A DNA stretch of 64,000 nt, from positions 372,001-436,000 of the forward strand of contig NZ_JAALJI010000002.1 of NCBI RefSeq assembly GCF_011064595.1, in the 5' to 3' direction. The number at the start of each line of letters is the position of its first letter. Position 1 is the stretch's first letter. This document shows positions 27,764-36,026 of this stretch, in pieces. The DNA comes from Paludisphaera soli (GTDB taxonomy: Bacteria; Planctomycetota; Planctomycetia; Isosphaerales; Isosphaeraceae). A program made the translations under genes and the position numbers. Below the pieces are notes generated by a model that saw only the letters and a list, made by a program, of their open reading frames with translations, did no database searches and was not told the origin of the DNA.

Positions 27764-29266
27764 ATGAACGCCGACCTGCTGAAAGACGCCACCGCCGCGA
27801 CCCTGCTCGCCCAGCTGAACGCCGGGGAGGTCCGCAGCGAGGAACTCGTCCGGGGGTACCTCGACCGGGCCGACGCCCTCAAGCGGCTCAACGTGTTCGT
27901 CCACCTCGACCCCGACCACGTCCTCGACCAGGCCCGCGCCGTGGACGCCCGGCGCGCCGCCGGCGAGCCGGTGGGCCCGCTCGCCGGCGTCCCCGTGGCG
28001 ATCAAGGACGTGCTCTGCGTCGAGAAGGAGCCGACCACCTGCGGCAGCCGGATGCTCAAGGACTTCCGGCCCCCGTACGACGCCACCGCGATCGTCAAGC
28101 TCCGCGAGGCCGGCGCGATCCTCTTCGGCAAGACGAACATGGACGAGTTCGCCATGGGCTCGTCCACCGAGAACAGCGCGTATGGGCCGACCCTGAACCC
28201 GTGGGACGAGGAGCGGATCCCCGGCGGGTCCTCGGGCGGCTCGGCCGCGGCCGTCGCCGCCGACCTCGCCCCGCTGTCGCTCGGCACCGACACCGGCGGC
28301 TCGATCCGCCAACCGGCCGCCGTCTGCGGGCTGGTCGGGCTCAAGCCCACCTACGGCCGCGTCAGCCGCTACGGCCTCATCGCCTTCGCCAGCTCGCTCG
28401 ACCAGATCGGCCCGTTCGCCCACGACCTGGCCGACGCCGCGCTTCTGCTCCGGGTCATCTCGGGCCGCGACGAGCGCGACGCCACCAGCGTCGACCGCCC
28501 GGTCCCCGACTACGTCGCGACGCTGGACCGGAAGCCCGAGTCGCTGCGGATCGGCGTCGCCCGCGAGTTCTTCGGCGAGGGGCTCGACCCCGAGGTCGAG
28601 GCCGCCGTCCGCGAGGCGATCCGGGTCTACGAGAAGGCCGGCGCGACGATCAAGGATGTGTCGCTGCCGAACTCCAAGTACGGCGTGCCGGCGTACTACA
28701 TCGTCGCCCCCGCCGAGTGCTCCAGCAACCTCTCTCGCTACGACGGCACCATCTTCGGCCACCGCGCCGAGGACTGGTCCCCCAAATACCCCGGCGAGGA
28801 CGCCCTGCACCCGCTCGTCCGCATGATGATGGCCAGCCGCGCCGAGGGGTTCGGCGCCGAGGTCAAGCGGCGGATCATGCTGGGGACGTTCTGCCTCTCG
28901 GCCGGCTACGCCGACCAGTATTACAACCAGGCGCTCAAGGTCCGCCGCCTCATCCGCAACGACTTCGACGCGGCGTTCCAGGACGTCGACGTGATCCTCG
29001 GCCCCACGTCCCCCTCGCCGGCCTTCAAGCTGGGCGAGCGCACGGCCGACCCGCTGGCGATGTACCTGTCGGACATCTACACGATCACGGCGAACCTCGC
29101 CGGCATCCCCGGCCTGAGCCTTCCCTGCGGCCTCACGAAGTCGAACCTGCCGATCGGCCTGCAGCTTTTGGCGCCCGCGTTCGCCGAGGAGAACCTCCTC
29201 CGCACCGCCCGCGTCTTCGAGCGCGCGACCGACTGGCACACGAAGCGGCCGGCGATCGGGGCATGA
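27764..29266 (+). CDS. gatA: Asp-tRNA(Asn)/Glu-tRNA(Gln) amidotransferase subunit A
   Basis: 500 residues, amidase-signature family. The catalytic Lys is in [12 protein letters not shown], and the Ser/cis-Ser pair in [13 protein letters not shown] and [13 protein letters not shown]. It releases ammonia from glutamine for the GatB active site. Its stop overlaps the next start as ATGA, so the inserted HEPN gene is translationally coupled to gatA. Confidence 0.97.
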   Translation: MNADLLKDATAATLLAQLNAGEVRSEELVRGYLDRADALKRLNVFVHLDPDHVLDQARAVDARRAAGEPVGPLAGVPVAIKDVLCVEKEPTTCGSRMLKDFRPPYDATAIVKLREAGAILFGKTNMDEFAMGSSTENSAYGPTLNPWDEERIPGGSSGGSAAAVAADLAPLSLGTDTGGSIRQPAAVCGLVGLKPTYGRVSRYGLIAFASSLDQIGPFAHDLADAALLLRVISGRDERDATSVDRPVPDYVATLDRKPESLRIGVAREFFGEGLDPEVEAAVREAIRVYEKAGATIKDVSLPNSKYGVPAYYIVAPAECSSNLSRYDGTIFGHRAEDWSPKYPGEDALHPLVRMMMASRAEGFGAEVKRRIMLGTFCLSAGYADQYYNQALKVRRLIRNDFDAAFQDVDVILGPTSPSPAFKLGERTADPLAMYLSDIYTITANLAGIPGLSLPCGLTKSNLPIGLQLLAPAFAEENLLRTARVFERATDWHTKRPAIGA

Positions 29267-29718
29267 GCGGTCCCAGGGGACGGGCCCCGCACGGCCTGAT
29301 CGAGACGACCCTCGTCCATCTGCAAACGGCGTGGGTCGAACGGGAGCAGGAGGCGAAGGCGATGCGGGACCTGGGCTTCCACTCGACGGCAGCCGCGCTC
29401 CGGCTCTATTCGCTGGAGATCCTGGTCAAGGTCGTGATCTGCAAGCGCCTCAATCTCCCGAGCCTGCCGGCCGCCTGCAAGTCGCACAACCTCGCCGAAC
29501 TCCTGGTCTTCACGGGAGCGTGGCTTGAGATGCAAGACCCTTCAAGCTCGCTCGTCAGGCTGAATTGGGATACCCTCGTGGAGGCCAGCCGCGAAGGATT
29601 GAACGACCTGCGGTACCAGCCCAGGGAGGAACTCTCCCTGGAAGCCGCGGCGGAGATCGATGAGGCGCTCGACGAACCCGAGAACGGAGTGCTGGCGTGG
29701 CTGTTAAAACATATATGA
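29263..29718 (+). CDS. HEPN-domain-like protein inserted in the gat operon
   Basis: 151 residues. Its ATG overlaps the gatA stop (ATGA). The helical pattern [20 protein letters not shown], followed by [13 protein letters not shown] and LNDLRYQP, fits the HEPN fold: a helix pair, an H-D/N-L-x-x-L turn and a terminal L-R-Y. The R-x4-6-H motif of RNase-active HEPN toxins is not evident at the fourth helix; an R-x4-H occurs only at the extreme N-terminus. With the next gene it makes a compact two-gene unit. A role as toxin, or as accessory to the amidotransferase, is open. Confidence 0.75.
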   Translation: MSGPRGRAPHGLIETTLVHLQTAWVEREQEAKAMRDLGFHSTAAALRLYSLEILVKVVICKRLNLPSLPAACKSHNLAELLVFTGAWLEMQDPSSSLVRLNWDTLVEASREGLNDLRYQPREELSLEAAAEIDEALDEPENGVLAWLLKHI

Positions 29719-30107
29719 GACCGACGCTCCGGAGGATCGCCCGAGAGATCGCGGCGTACCTCGCATCCCAGGGTCTGGAACGGACGGATTTCGCCCTGGT
29801 CGGCGCCTGGAACGAGCGCACCGGCCGGATCAGCCTGATCCTCGGAACGACCAGGAAGTTCGACGACTCTCGCTGGTACTCGGACATCCTGGACCGGCTT
29901 CGCGCGAGCTTCACCGAGGCCGGCGACCCTTACGCGACCTGGCACGTCGGCCTGGTCATCCGGAGCATCGAGGACGAGGATCAGCTCTACTCCAACTTCC
30001 GCGTCAACGACGACGAGGAAGACGTCACCGAGACGCTGGAGACGACGATCGACGCCGCATGGGCCGAGCGGAAGCCTCCCGCGGCCGCGGCGAGCGACCC
30101 CGATTGA
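29715..30107 (+). CDS. Partner of the HEPN-like protein, unknown family
   Basis: 130 residues from the ATG at 29715, which overlaps the HEPN stop as ATGA; a GTG at 29697 is an alternative. A small alpha/beta protein: an N-terminal helix (LRRIAREIAAYLASQGL), strands FALVGAW and ISLILGT, then a helix and GLVIRSI, and an acidic C-terminal region (NDDEEDVTETLETT) ending in Pro/Ala. No G-S-x-x-x nucleotidyltransferase motif is visible, so it is not an obvious MNT antitoxin. Acidic composition and position would suit a neutralising partner. Confidence 0.72.
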   Translation: MRPTLRRIAREIAAYLASQGLERTDFALVGAWNERTGRISLILGTTRKFDDSRWYSDILDRLRASFTEAGDPYATWHVGLVIRSIEDEDQLYSNFRVNDDEEDVTETLETTIDAAWAERKPPAAAASDPD

Positions 30108-30180
30108 TCGTCCAGCACAAATCATTCGCCTCGCACGAACGCCTTATCCGCATCGAGAAAGCCCGGCGGGTCCCCCTTCC

Positions 30181-31662
30181 ATGAGCCATCCCTACGACGT
30201 CGTCATCGGCCTCGAAATCCACGTCCAGCTGCAGACCGAGAGCAAGATGTTCTCGTGGTGCGGCACCGAGTTCGGCCTGCCGCCGAACACGCAGACGGAC
30301 CCGGTCTCGCTCGGCATGCCCGGGACCCTGCCGGTCATGAACCGGAAGGCGTTCGAGCTGGCCCTCAAGACGGCCGTGGCGCTCGGCGCCGAGATCACGC
30401 CGTTCACGAAGTGGGACCGCAAGAACTACTACTACCCCGACCTCCCCAAGAACTACCAGATCAGCCAGTACGACCTGCCGTTCTCCACCGGCGGCTGGCT
30501 CGACATCCCCGCGCGCAAGGACGGCGGCGGCGGCTCCCGATGCGCGCTGACCCGCGTCCACCTGGAAGAGGACACGGGGAAGCTCACGCACGGCGTCGGC
30601 GACTACTCCGAGGTCGACCTCAACCGCGCCGGCATCCCGCTGATGGAGATCGTCGGCGAGCCCGAGATCCGCTCGGCGGCCGACGCCCGCGGCTGCCTGG
30701 AGGAGTTGAAGCTGACCCTCCGCTCCCTCGGCGTCTCCGACTGCGAGATGCAGGAAGGCTCGCTCCGCTGCGACGCCAACGTCAACCTGCACATCCACAA
30801 GGACGGAAAGACGATCGCCACGCCGATCGTCGAGATCAAGAACCTCAACAGCTTCCGCGCCGTCGAGAAGGCCCTCAACTACGAGACCGAGCGCCAGTAC
30901 AAGAAGTGGCTGGAGGACGGCCTCACCATCAAGGACTCGCCCAAGACCACGCGGGGCTGGAACGACGCCGAGGAGGTCACCAAGCCCCAGCGCGAGAAGG
31001 AGACGGCGGCCGACTACCGCTACTTCCCCGAGCCCGACCTCGTCCCCGTCGTCGTCGACGAGGAGTGGCTGGCCCGCGTCCGCGCGTCCATCGGCGAACT
31101 CCCCGGGGCGCGTCGCGAGCGATTCCAGACCGCCTACGGCCTCTCGCCGTACGACGCCAACGTGCTCGTCGAACAGGGCGACGACGTGGCCGACTACTTC
31201 GACGCCGTCGCCAGGGACACCAGCGAGTACAAGCTGGCCAGCAACTGGATCCAGCAGGACGTGCTGCGGTCGATCAAGGACAAGAAGCAGGCGATCGCCG
31301 ACTTCCCCGTCCGCCCCGACGCCCTGGCCGACCTGATCAACCGCGTCAAGCGCGGCGAGCTGAACACCAACCAGGGCCGCGAGGTCCTGGGCCGGATGAT
31401 CGAGACCGGCGACCCGGCCGAGACGGTCATCGAGCTGGGGGGCTACAAGATGGTCTCCGACAGCGGGGCCATCGCCGCCGCCGTCGACGCGGCCCTCGCC
31501 GCCAACCCCCAGGCGATCGAGGACATCAAGAAGGGCAAGAAGAAGCCCGAGGCCGTCAAGGGCTTCCTCCGCGGCCAGGTGATGAAGCAGACCGGCGGCA
31601 AGGCCAACCCGGCGCTCGTGGGCGAGTTGCTGGAGGCGAAGCTCGCCGAACTCCTCGCGTGA
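30181..31662 (+). CDS. gatB: Asp-tRNA(Asn)/Glu-tRNA(Gln) amidotransferase subunit B
   Basis: 493 residues. It starts MSHPYDVVIGLEIHVQLQTE, the GatB hallmark, with GMPGTLPVMN, KNYYYPDLPKNYQISQYD and the Mg/kinase-region RAGIPLMEIVGEPEIRS. The C-terminal YqeY-like tRNA-binding domain ends KGFLRGQVMKQTGGKANP. It phosphorylates and amidates the mischarged tRNA. It is separated from gatA by the two-gene HEPN unit and a 73-base gap. Confidence 0.97.
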   Translation: MSHPYDVVIGLEIHVQLQTESKMFSWCGTEFGLPPNTQTDPVSLGMPGTLPVMNRKAFELALKTAVALGAEITPFTKWDRKNYYYPDLPKNYQISQYDLPFSTGGWLDIPARKDGGGGSRCALTRVHLEEDTGKLTHGVGDYSEVDLNRAGIPLMEIVGEPEIRSAADARGCLEELKLTLRSLGVSDCEMQEGSLRCDANVNLHIHKDGKTIATPIVEIKNLNSFRAVEKALNYETERQYKKWLEDGLTIKDSPKTTRGWNDAEEVTKPQREKETAADYRYFPEPDLVPVVVDEEWLARVRASIGELPGARRERFQTAYGLSPYDANVLVEQGDDVADYFDAVARDTSEYKLASNWIQQDVLRSIKDKKQAIADFPVRPDALADLINRVKRGELNTNQGREVLGRMIETGDPAETVIELGGYKMVSDSGAIAAAVDAALAANPQAIEDIKKGKKKPEAVKGFLRGQVMKQTGGKANPALVGELLEAKLAELLA

Positions 31663-31676
31663 CGAAAGGCTCATCG

Positions 31677-32534
31677 ATGCGGATGCGGAAGATCGACCGG
31701 AGGGGATTCCTGGCGGCGGCCGGCGGCCTCGCCGCGGCCTCGGCCCTGGCGGCCGACGCCCCCAAATGGAAGCGAGCCTTCATGCTCGGCGGGCTCACTA
31801 AGGGCCCCGCGCTGCCGACGTTCAAGATGCTCAAGGAGGCCGGGTTCGAGGGGGTCGAGCTGATCAGCCCCAACGAGATGGACATGAAGGAGGTCCTCGC
31901 CGCGCGCGACGAGACCGGCCTGATCATCCACGGCGTCTCCGGCGCGGCGCACTGGCAGAAGCCCCTCTCCGACCCCGACCCGGCCGTCGTGGCGGAAGGC
32001 ATGGCCGCCATCAAGCAGGAGTTCCTCGACTGCAAGGCCTACGGCGGCGACACCGTCCTGGTGGTCCCGGCCGTCGTCAACAAGAAGGTCTCGTACCGCG
32101 AGGCCTGGGAGCGCTCACAGGCCCGCATCCGCGAGCTGATCCCTTTCGCCGAGGAGGCCGGGGTGAAGATCGCGGTCGAGGAGGTCTGGAACAAGTTCCT
32201 CCTCAGCCCGATCGAGTTCGCCCGCTACATCGACGAGTTCGAGAGCCCGACCGTCGGCGCCTACTTCGACGTCGGCAACATCGTCGAGTACGCCTACCCC
32301 CAGGAGTGGATCCGCGAGCTGGGCAAGCGCATCCTCAAGATCCACATCAAGGAGTACGCCAAGCCCAAGCGATTCGGCTACCCGCTCGGCGAGGGCGAGA
32401 TCGACTGGGCCGAGGTCAAGCAGGCCCTGATCGACGTCGGCTACGAAGGCTGGATCACCGCCGAGGTCGGCCTGGGCGACCTCGACGCCATGAAGGACGT
32501 CGTCGCCCGCATGAACAAGCTCCTGTTCAGCTGA
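31677..32534 (+). CDS. Tat-exported sugar-phosphate isomerase/epimerase-like protein
   Basis: 285 residues. A twin-arginine signal (DRRGFLAAAGGLAAASALAA) precedes a xylose isomerase-like TIM barrel: MLKEAGFEGVELISPNEMD, VKIAVEEVWNKFLLSP, TVGAYFDVGNI and ILKIHIKEYAKPKR supply the Glu, Asp, His and Glu metal ligands typical of the fold. The start at 31677 has GAAAGG seven bases upstream; an ATG six bases later is possible. It follows gatB by 14 bases and may share its transcript. The substrate is unknown. Confidence 0.9.
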   Translation: MRMRKIDRRGFLAAAGGLAAASALAADAPKWKRAFMLGGLTKGPALPTFKMLKEAGFEGVELISPNEMDMKEVLAARDETGLIIHGVSGAAHWQKPLSDPDPAVVAEGMAAIKQEFLDCKAYGGDTVLVVPAVVNKKVSYREAWERSQARIRELIPFAEEAGVKIAVEEVWNKFLLSPIEFARYIDEFESPTVGAYFDVGNIVEYAYPQEWIRELGKRILKIHIKEYAKPKRFGYPLGEGEIDWAEVKQALIDVGYEGWITAEVGLGDLDAMKDVVARMNKLLFS

Positions 32535-32713
32535 CGAGGGGACGACCGCGAAATCGCGACGACGCCGGCCGCCTCGCCCCTCGGGACCGGGCGGTCGGCG
32601 TCTTGCTTCGCGCGAATCGGGGACTTTCGGCGAGAAATCCGCATTCGTCCGGGGCCGGATCCGCATAATACACAGGAGCACCTGATCCCGACGGGACGAG
32701 GGCCGGAGTCGCG

Positions 32714-33700
32714 ATGATCGAGCGGGCCACGGACGCGATCTTGCTGAAGCGATTCGCGGAGGAGCGGGAGGAATCCGCCTTCGCGGAGATCGTGGAACGC
32801 CACGGCCCGCGCGTCCGGCGCGTCTGTCGGCGACTCCTCCGGTGCGAGCACGACGTCGAGGACGTCTTCCAGGCCACCTTCCTGACCCTGGCCATGCGAG
32901 CTTCCGACGTCGCCTGGCGACCCTCCGTCGGCGGCTGGGTGCATGAGGTCGCCCGACGCCTCGCCCTGAGCGCCCGCGGCGAGATCGCCCGCCGCCGACG
33001 CCGCGAGACGCCCGTCTCGAACCTCCTGCCGGGCTTGCACTTCGGCGAATCGGGGATGCTCCCCGACCCGACCTGCCCGCTCTCGCGGTTCACCGACGAG
33101 GTCGAAAGCCGCGAGGTCCGCCTGGCGATCGACGGAGCGGTCGAGGATCTGCCGCCGAAATATCGCGACCCGGTCGTGCTCTGCTACCTGGAAGGCCACA
33201 CCAGCCAGCAGGCCGCGGCCCGGCTCGGCTACCCCGCCGGCTCGATGTCGCGACGGCTGGAGAAGGCCCGGGGCCTGCTCCGCAAGCGGCTGGTCGGACG
33301 GGGCGTGACGCTCGGCCTGCTGCTGGCGACGGCCGCCTGGCTCGCATCCGCGTCGCGGGGGCCGAACGAGGGCCCGCTTCCTCGAACGATCGTCGCCCCG
33401 CCCCGCCCCGCTTCTCCCCAAACTGTTTCGTCCGACCGAACCGAACTCGGCGAACTTCTCGCGGCCCTCGAACGTAACGAAGGAGCGGGCGTGGATCGGC
33501 TTCGCCTCCGCCTGGCGGTCGAGCACGCTGACGAGGCCGCCGACCGGGCCCCGGCGGACCGGCGGGCGGCGCTCCTGGGCCTCGCGGGTGAGACGAGGTT
33601 GGCGGCGCTCGACTGGCCGGGCGACGCCTCCGGCGCCGTCTCGACCGAAGTCTCGCGGCTGCACGGGACCTGCGTCCGCTGCCACGTCGTGCTCCACTGA
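32714..33700 (+). CDS. ECF sigma factor with membrane anchor and C-terminal CXXCH motif
   Basis: 328 residues. Sigma region 2 is at about 20-65 (SAFAEIVERHGPRVRRVCRR, DVFQATFLTLAMRA) and region 4 at about 140-192 (LPPKYRDPVVLCYLEGHTSQ, RRLEKARGLLRKRL). The basic end of region 4 runs into one hydrophobic helix (about 198-214, GVTLGLLLATAAWLA), then about 110 helical residues ending in C320-V-R-C323-H324 four residues from the C-terminus. By the positive-inside rule that tail faces outward, where heme is attached to C-x-x-C-H. The layout of a helical region with terminal heme motif recalls cytochrome c'. The next genes are the cytochrome c assembly proteins ResB and CcsA. A weak TAATAC -10 lies at 32666. 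Confidence 0.88.
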   Translation: MIERATDAILLKRFAEEREESAFAEIVERHGPRVRRVCRRLLRCEHDVEDVFQATFLTLAMRASDVAWRPSVGGWVHEVARRLALSARGEIARRRRRETPVSNLLPGLHFGESGMLPDPTCPLSRFTDEVESREVRLAIDGAVEDLPPKYRDPVVLCYLEGHTSQQAAARLGYPAGSMSRRLEKARGLLRKRLVGRGVTLGLLLATAAWLASASRGPNEGPLPRTIVAPPRPASPQTVSSDRTELGELLAALERNEGAGVDRLRLRLAVEHADEAADRAPADRRAALLGLAGETRLAALDWPGDASGAVSTEVSRLHGTCVRCHVVLH

Positions 33701-33734
33701 CGGGGCGCGGCGGCCCCCGCCCCCGACGAGGCTG

Positions 33735-33762
33735 TTCGCCCGCGGGGGCCCTGGTTTAGAAT
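33735..33762 (+). promoter_or_regulatory. Candidate promoter for the ResB-CcsA operon
   Basis: TTCGCC (33735-33740), a 16-base spacer and TAGAAT (33757-33762), about 100 bases before the ResB start. The -10 is good, the -35 poor; called from sequence alone. Confidence 0.35.
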
Positions 33763-33860
33763 CGACGTGATCTCGGGGCGGCCGGCGACGGCGCGTCTCG
33801 GCCCGCCCGGCTCCCCCCCGACCTCGACCCCGATCCTCCCTCCTCGGCAGGTGCGACACC

Positions 33861-36026
33861 ATGGCGACGGCCACCAAGAAGCCCCCCGGCCCCTCCCCCT
33901 CGGCGCCCGGCCCCGGGCGATCGAGCGGCGGGCGGATCCTGGGCGTGATCGACGAGATCTACAAGTTCCTCGCGTCGCTCAAGCTGGCCGTGCTCTCGCT
34001 GTCCAGCCTGGCCGCCGCGCTCGCGTTCGCCACCTGGTTCGAATCCAGCTACGGCACCCGCGCCGCCCAATCGCTGGTCTACAAGAGCGCCGGGTTCGCG
34101 GTCCTGCTCGCGTTCCTGGGGATCAACATCCTCTGCGCGGCGACGATCCGGTTCCCCTGGAAGAAGCGGCAGACGGGGTTCGTGGTGACGCACGCCGGGT
34201 TGCTCGTGCTGATCGTCGGCTCGTACATCCACTTCAAGTCGGGCGACGAGGGGATGGTGGGGATGCTGGAAGGCGAGTCGCGGAGCGAGATGCTCCGGAC
34301 CGACGCGCCGATGTTCCGGGTCCGCGAGATCGACCCGCACACCCAGCAGCCCTCGGCCAACTACGAGCTGGCTTTCGACGAGTCGGGCCCGTTCCCCTGG
34401 GGGGACGGCCAGCCCCGGATCCGCAACCTGTTCGACCTGGCCGTGAACCGGCTCAGCGGGGGCCGGCTGCCGGCCGCCCGCGACGAGTCCGAGGTCCTCA
34501 GCAAGTCGGGCGACCCGTTCCGGTTCGTCGTCAAGCAATACCTGCCGGCCGCCGCACCGGCGACCGTCCGGCTCGAAGACCCCGCCGGGCAGCCGATGGC
34601 CCGGATGCTCCTCCAGTTCAAGGCCCCGGGCATGCCCGAGGCGCGGCTGGCGAACGCCGAGGACGCCGCCCAGTGGTTCCAGCTCGACCGCCGTTTCTAC
34701 CGCACGGGGCGGTCGGACGGCATGCCGGCGTTGGTCTCGTTCGCCTCGGTCGACCGCCCCGAATACGTCGAGGACTTCCTCAAGCCCCCGCTCGACGCCA
34801 GCGCGGTGGGGGTCGCGCGGTTCCGCTACACGGATAAGGCCGGGAAGGAGCGGAGCCACGACTTCCCGCTCCAGACGCCGGCCGACCAGCCGATCCCGCT
34901 CCCCGACAGCGACCTGACCGTCTCCCTCCAGAAGCTCGCCAGCTTCCCGACCGCCGAGGCCGGCCTGGCCCGCGTGGTGGGCGAGGACGCCATCCCGATC
35001 GCCGTGTTCGACGTCCACAAGGGGGACGGCCCCGTGGTGGAGCACGTCGCGATGGGCTCGATGCCGATGTTCCCCAACATCATCCCCCGCCCGGCCGCCG
35101 ACGGCGGCAAGCCCCCCGAGGCCCTCGTCCGCATCAACCTGATGCTCACGCCCGACCTCGCCCCCCAGTCCAACGGCCGGTTCGGGCAGGTCGACGTTCT
35201 GGCCGGGCCCGACAAGGCGCTCTACTACCGCGTCTTCGGCCGCGGCAAGGACGGCAAGCCCGAGCTGAGGACCGCCGGCCCCATCGAGGCCGGCAAGTGG
35301 GTCGACGCCTTCGGCGGCGGGGACGCCGCCATGTCGATCAAATTCCAGGTCGCCGAGTACCTGCCGGCGGCCGTCGAGAAGCGGATCTTCCGCCCCGTCT
35401 TCCTCCCCGGCAACCAGATGGACCAGGCCATCCCCGCCTGCCTGGTCGAGCTGAAGGTGGGCGACAAGGCCGAGGAGGTCTGGATCCAGCGCAGCGAGGC
35501 CCTCGACGCGCCGGTCTTCCGCCCCGTGCCGATCGCCGGCCGCCGCTTCGAGATCGCCTACGACGCCGACCGCCGCCCCCTGGGGTTCGACCTCAAGCTC
35601 GAGGATTTCGAGGTCGGCTTCGAGCCGGGGACCGAGCAGGCCACCAAGTTCGTCAGCCAGGTGAAGGTCGACGACCCGGCGAAGGGGGTCCGCGACCAGC
35701 AGCACACGATCTCGATGAACGAGCCGATGACGCACCGCGGCTATACCTTCTACCAGATGCGCTACTCGCCGATCGTCGACCCCCGCACCAACCAGCGCAC
35801 CGGGCAGTTCCAGTCGGTCTTCCAGGTGGGGAGCAACCCCGGCCGGCCGATCATCTACGCCGGCAGCCTCCTGATCGTGCTGGGGACGCTCCTGCAATTC
35901 ACCATGCGGGCCGGCCTCTTCTCGGACGGCGGCAAGCGGGAGCGCGAGCGGGCCGCCAAGAAGGCCGGCCTGCCCACGCCCGTCGAGCCGACGCGGCCGG
36001 CGCAGGCCGATGAGGACATCCTGTGA
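33861..36026 (+). CDS. resB: ResB-like cytochrome c biogenesis protein
   Basis: 721 residues. Three N-terminal membrane helices (LKLAVLSLSSLAAALAFATW; AGFAVLLAFLGINILCAA; VVTHAGLLVLIVGSYIHF), a large outward domain (about 115-650) and one C-terminal helix (IIYAGSLLIVLGTLLQF) match ResB/Ccs1 of system II. ResB with CcsA exports heme and attaches it to apocytochromes. FETWFESSYGT-type sequence after helix one and NEPMTHRGYTFYQMRY before the last helix are family signatures. The stop overlaps the CcsA start (TGATG). Confidence 0.9.
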   Translation: MATATKKPPGPSPSAPGPGRSSGGRILGVIDEIYKFLASLKLAVLSLSSLAAALAFATWFESSYGTRAAQSLVYKSAGFAVLLAFLGINILCAATIRFPWKKRQTGFVVTHAGLLVLIVGSYIHFKSGDEGMVGMLEGESRSEMLRTDAPMFRVREIDPHTQQPSANYELAFDESGPFPWGDGQPRIRNLFDLAVNRLSGGRLPAARDESEVLSKSGDPFRFVVKQYLPAAAPATVRLEDPAGQPMARMLLQFKAPGMPEARLANAEDAAQWFQLDRRFYRTGRSDGMPALVSFASVDRPEYVEDFLKPPLDASAVGVARFRYTDKAGKERSHDFPLQTPADQPIPLPDSDLTVSLQKLASFPTAEAGLARVVGEDAIPIAVFDVHKGDGPVVEHVAMGSMPMFPNIIPRPAADGGKPPEALVRINLMLTPDLAPQSNGRFGQVDVLAGPDKALYYRVFGRGKDGKPELRTAGPIEAGKWVDAFGGGDAAMSIKFQVAEYLPAAVEKRIFRPVFLPGNQMDQAIPACLVELKVGDKAEEVWIQRSEALDAPVFRPVPIAGRRFEIAYDADRRPLGFDLKLEDFEVGFEPGTEQATKFVSQVKVDDPAKGVRDQQHTISMNEPMTHRGYTFYQMRYSPIVDPRTNQRTGQFQSVFQVGSNPGRPIIYAGSLLIVLGTLLQFTMRAGLFSDGGKRERERAAKKAGLPTPVEPTRPAQADEDIL

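Noticed and set aside
30255-31662. Long upstream extension of the isomerase-like gene through gatB
   Set aside because: The stretch before 31677 is out-of-frame gatB; the Tat signal and ribosome-binding site fix the start at 31677.
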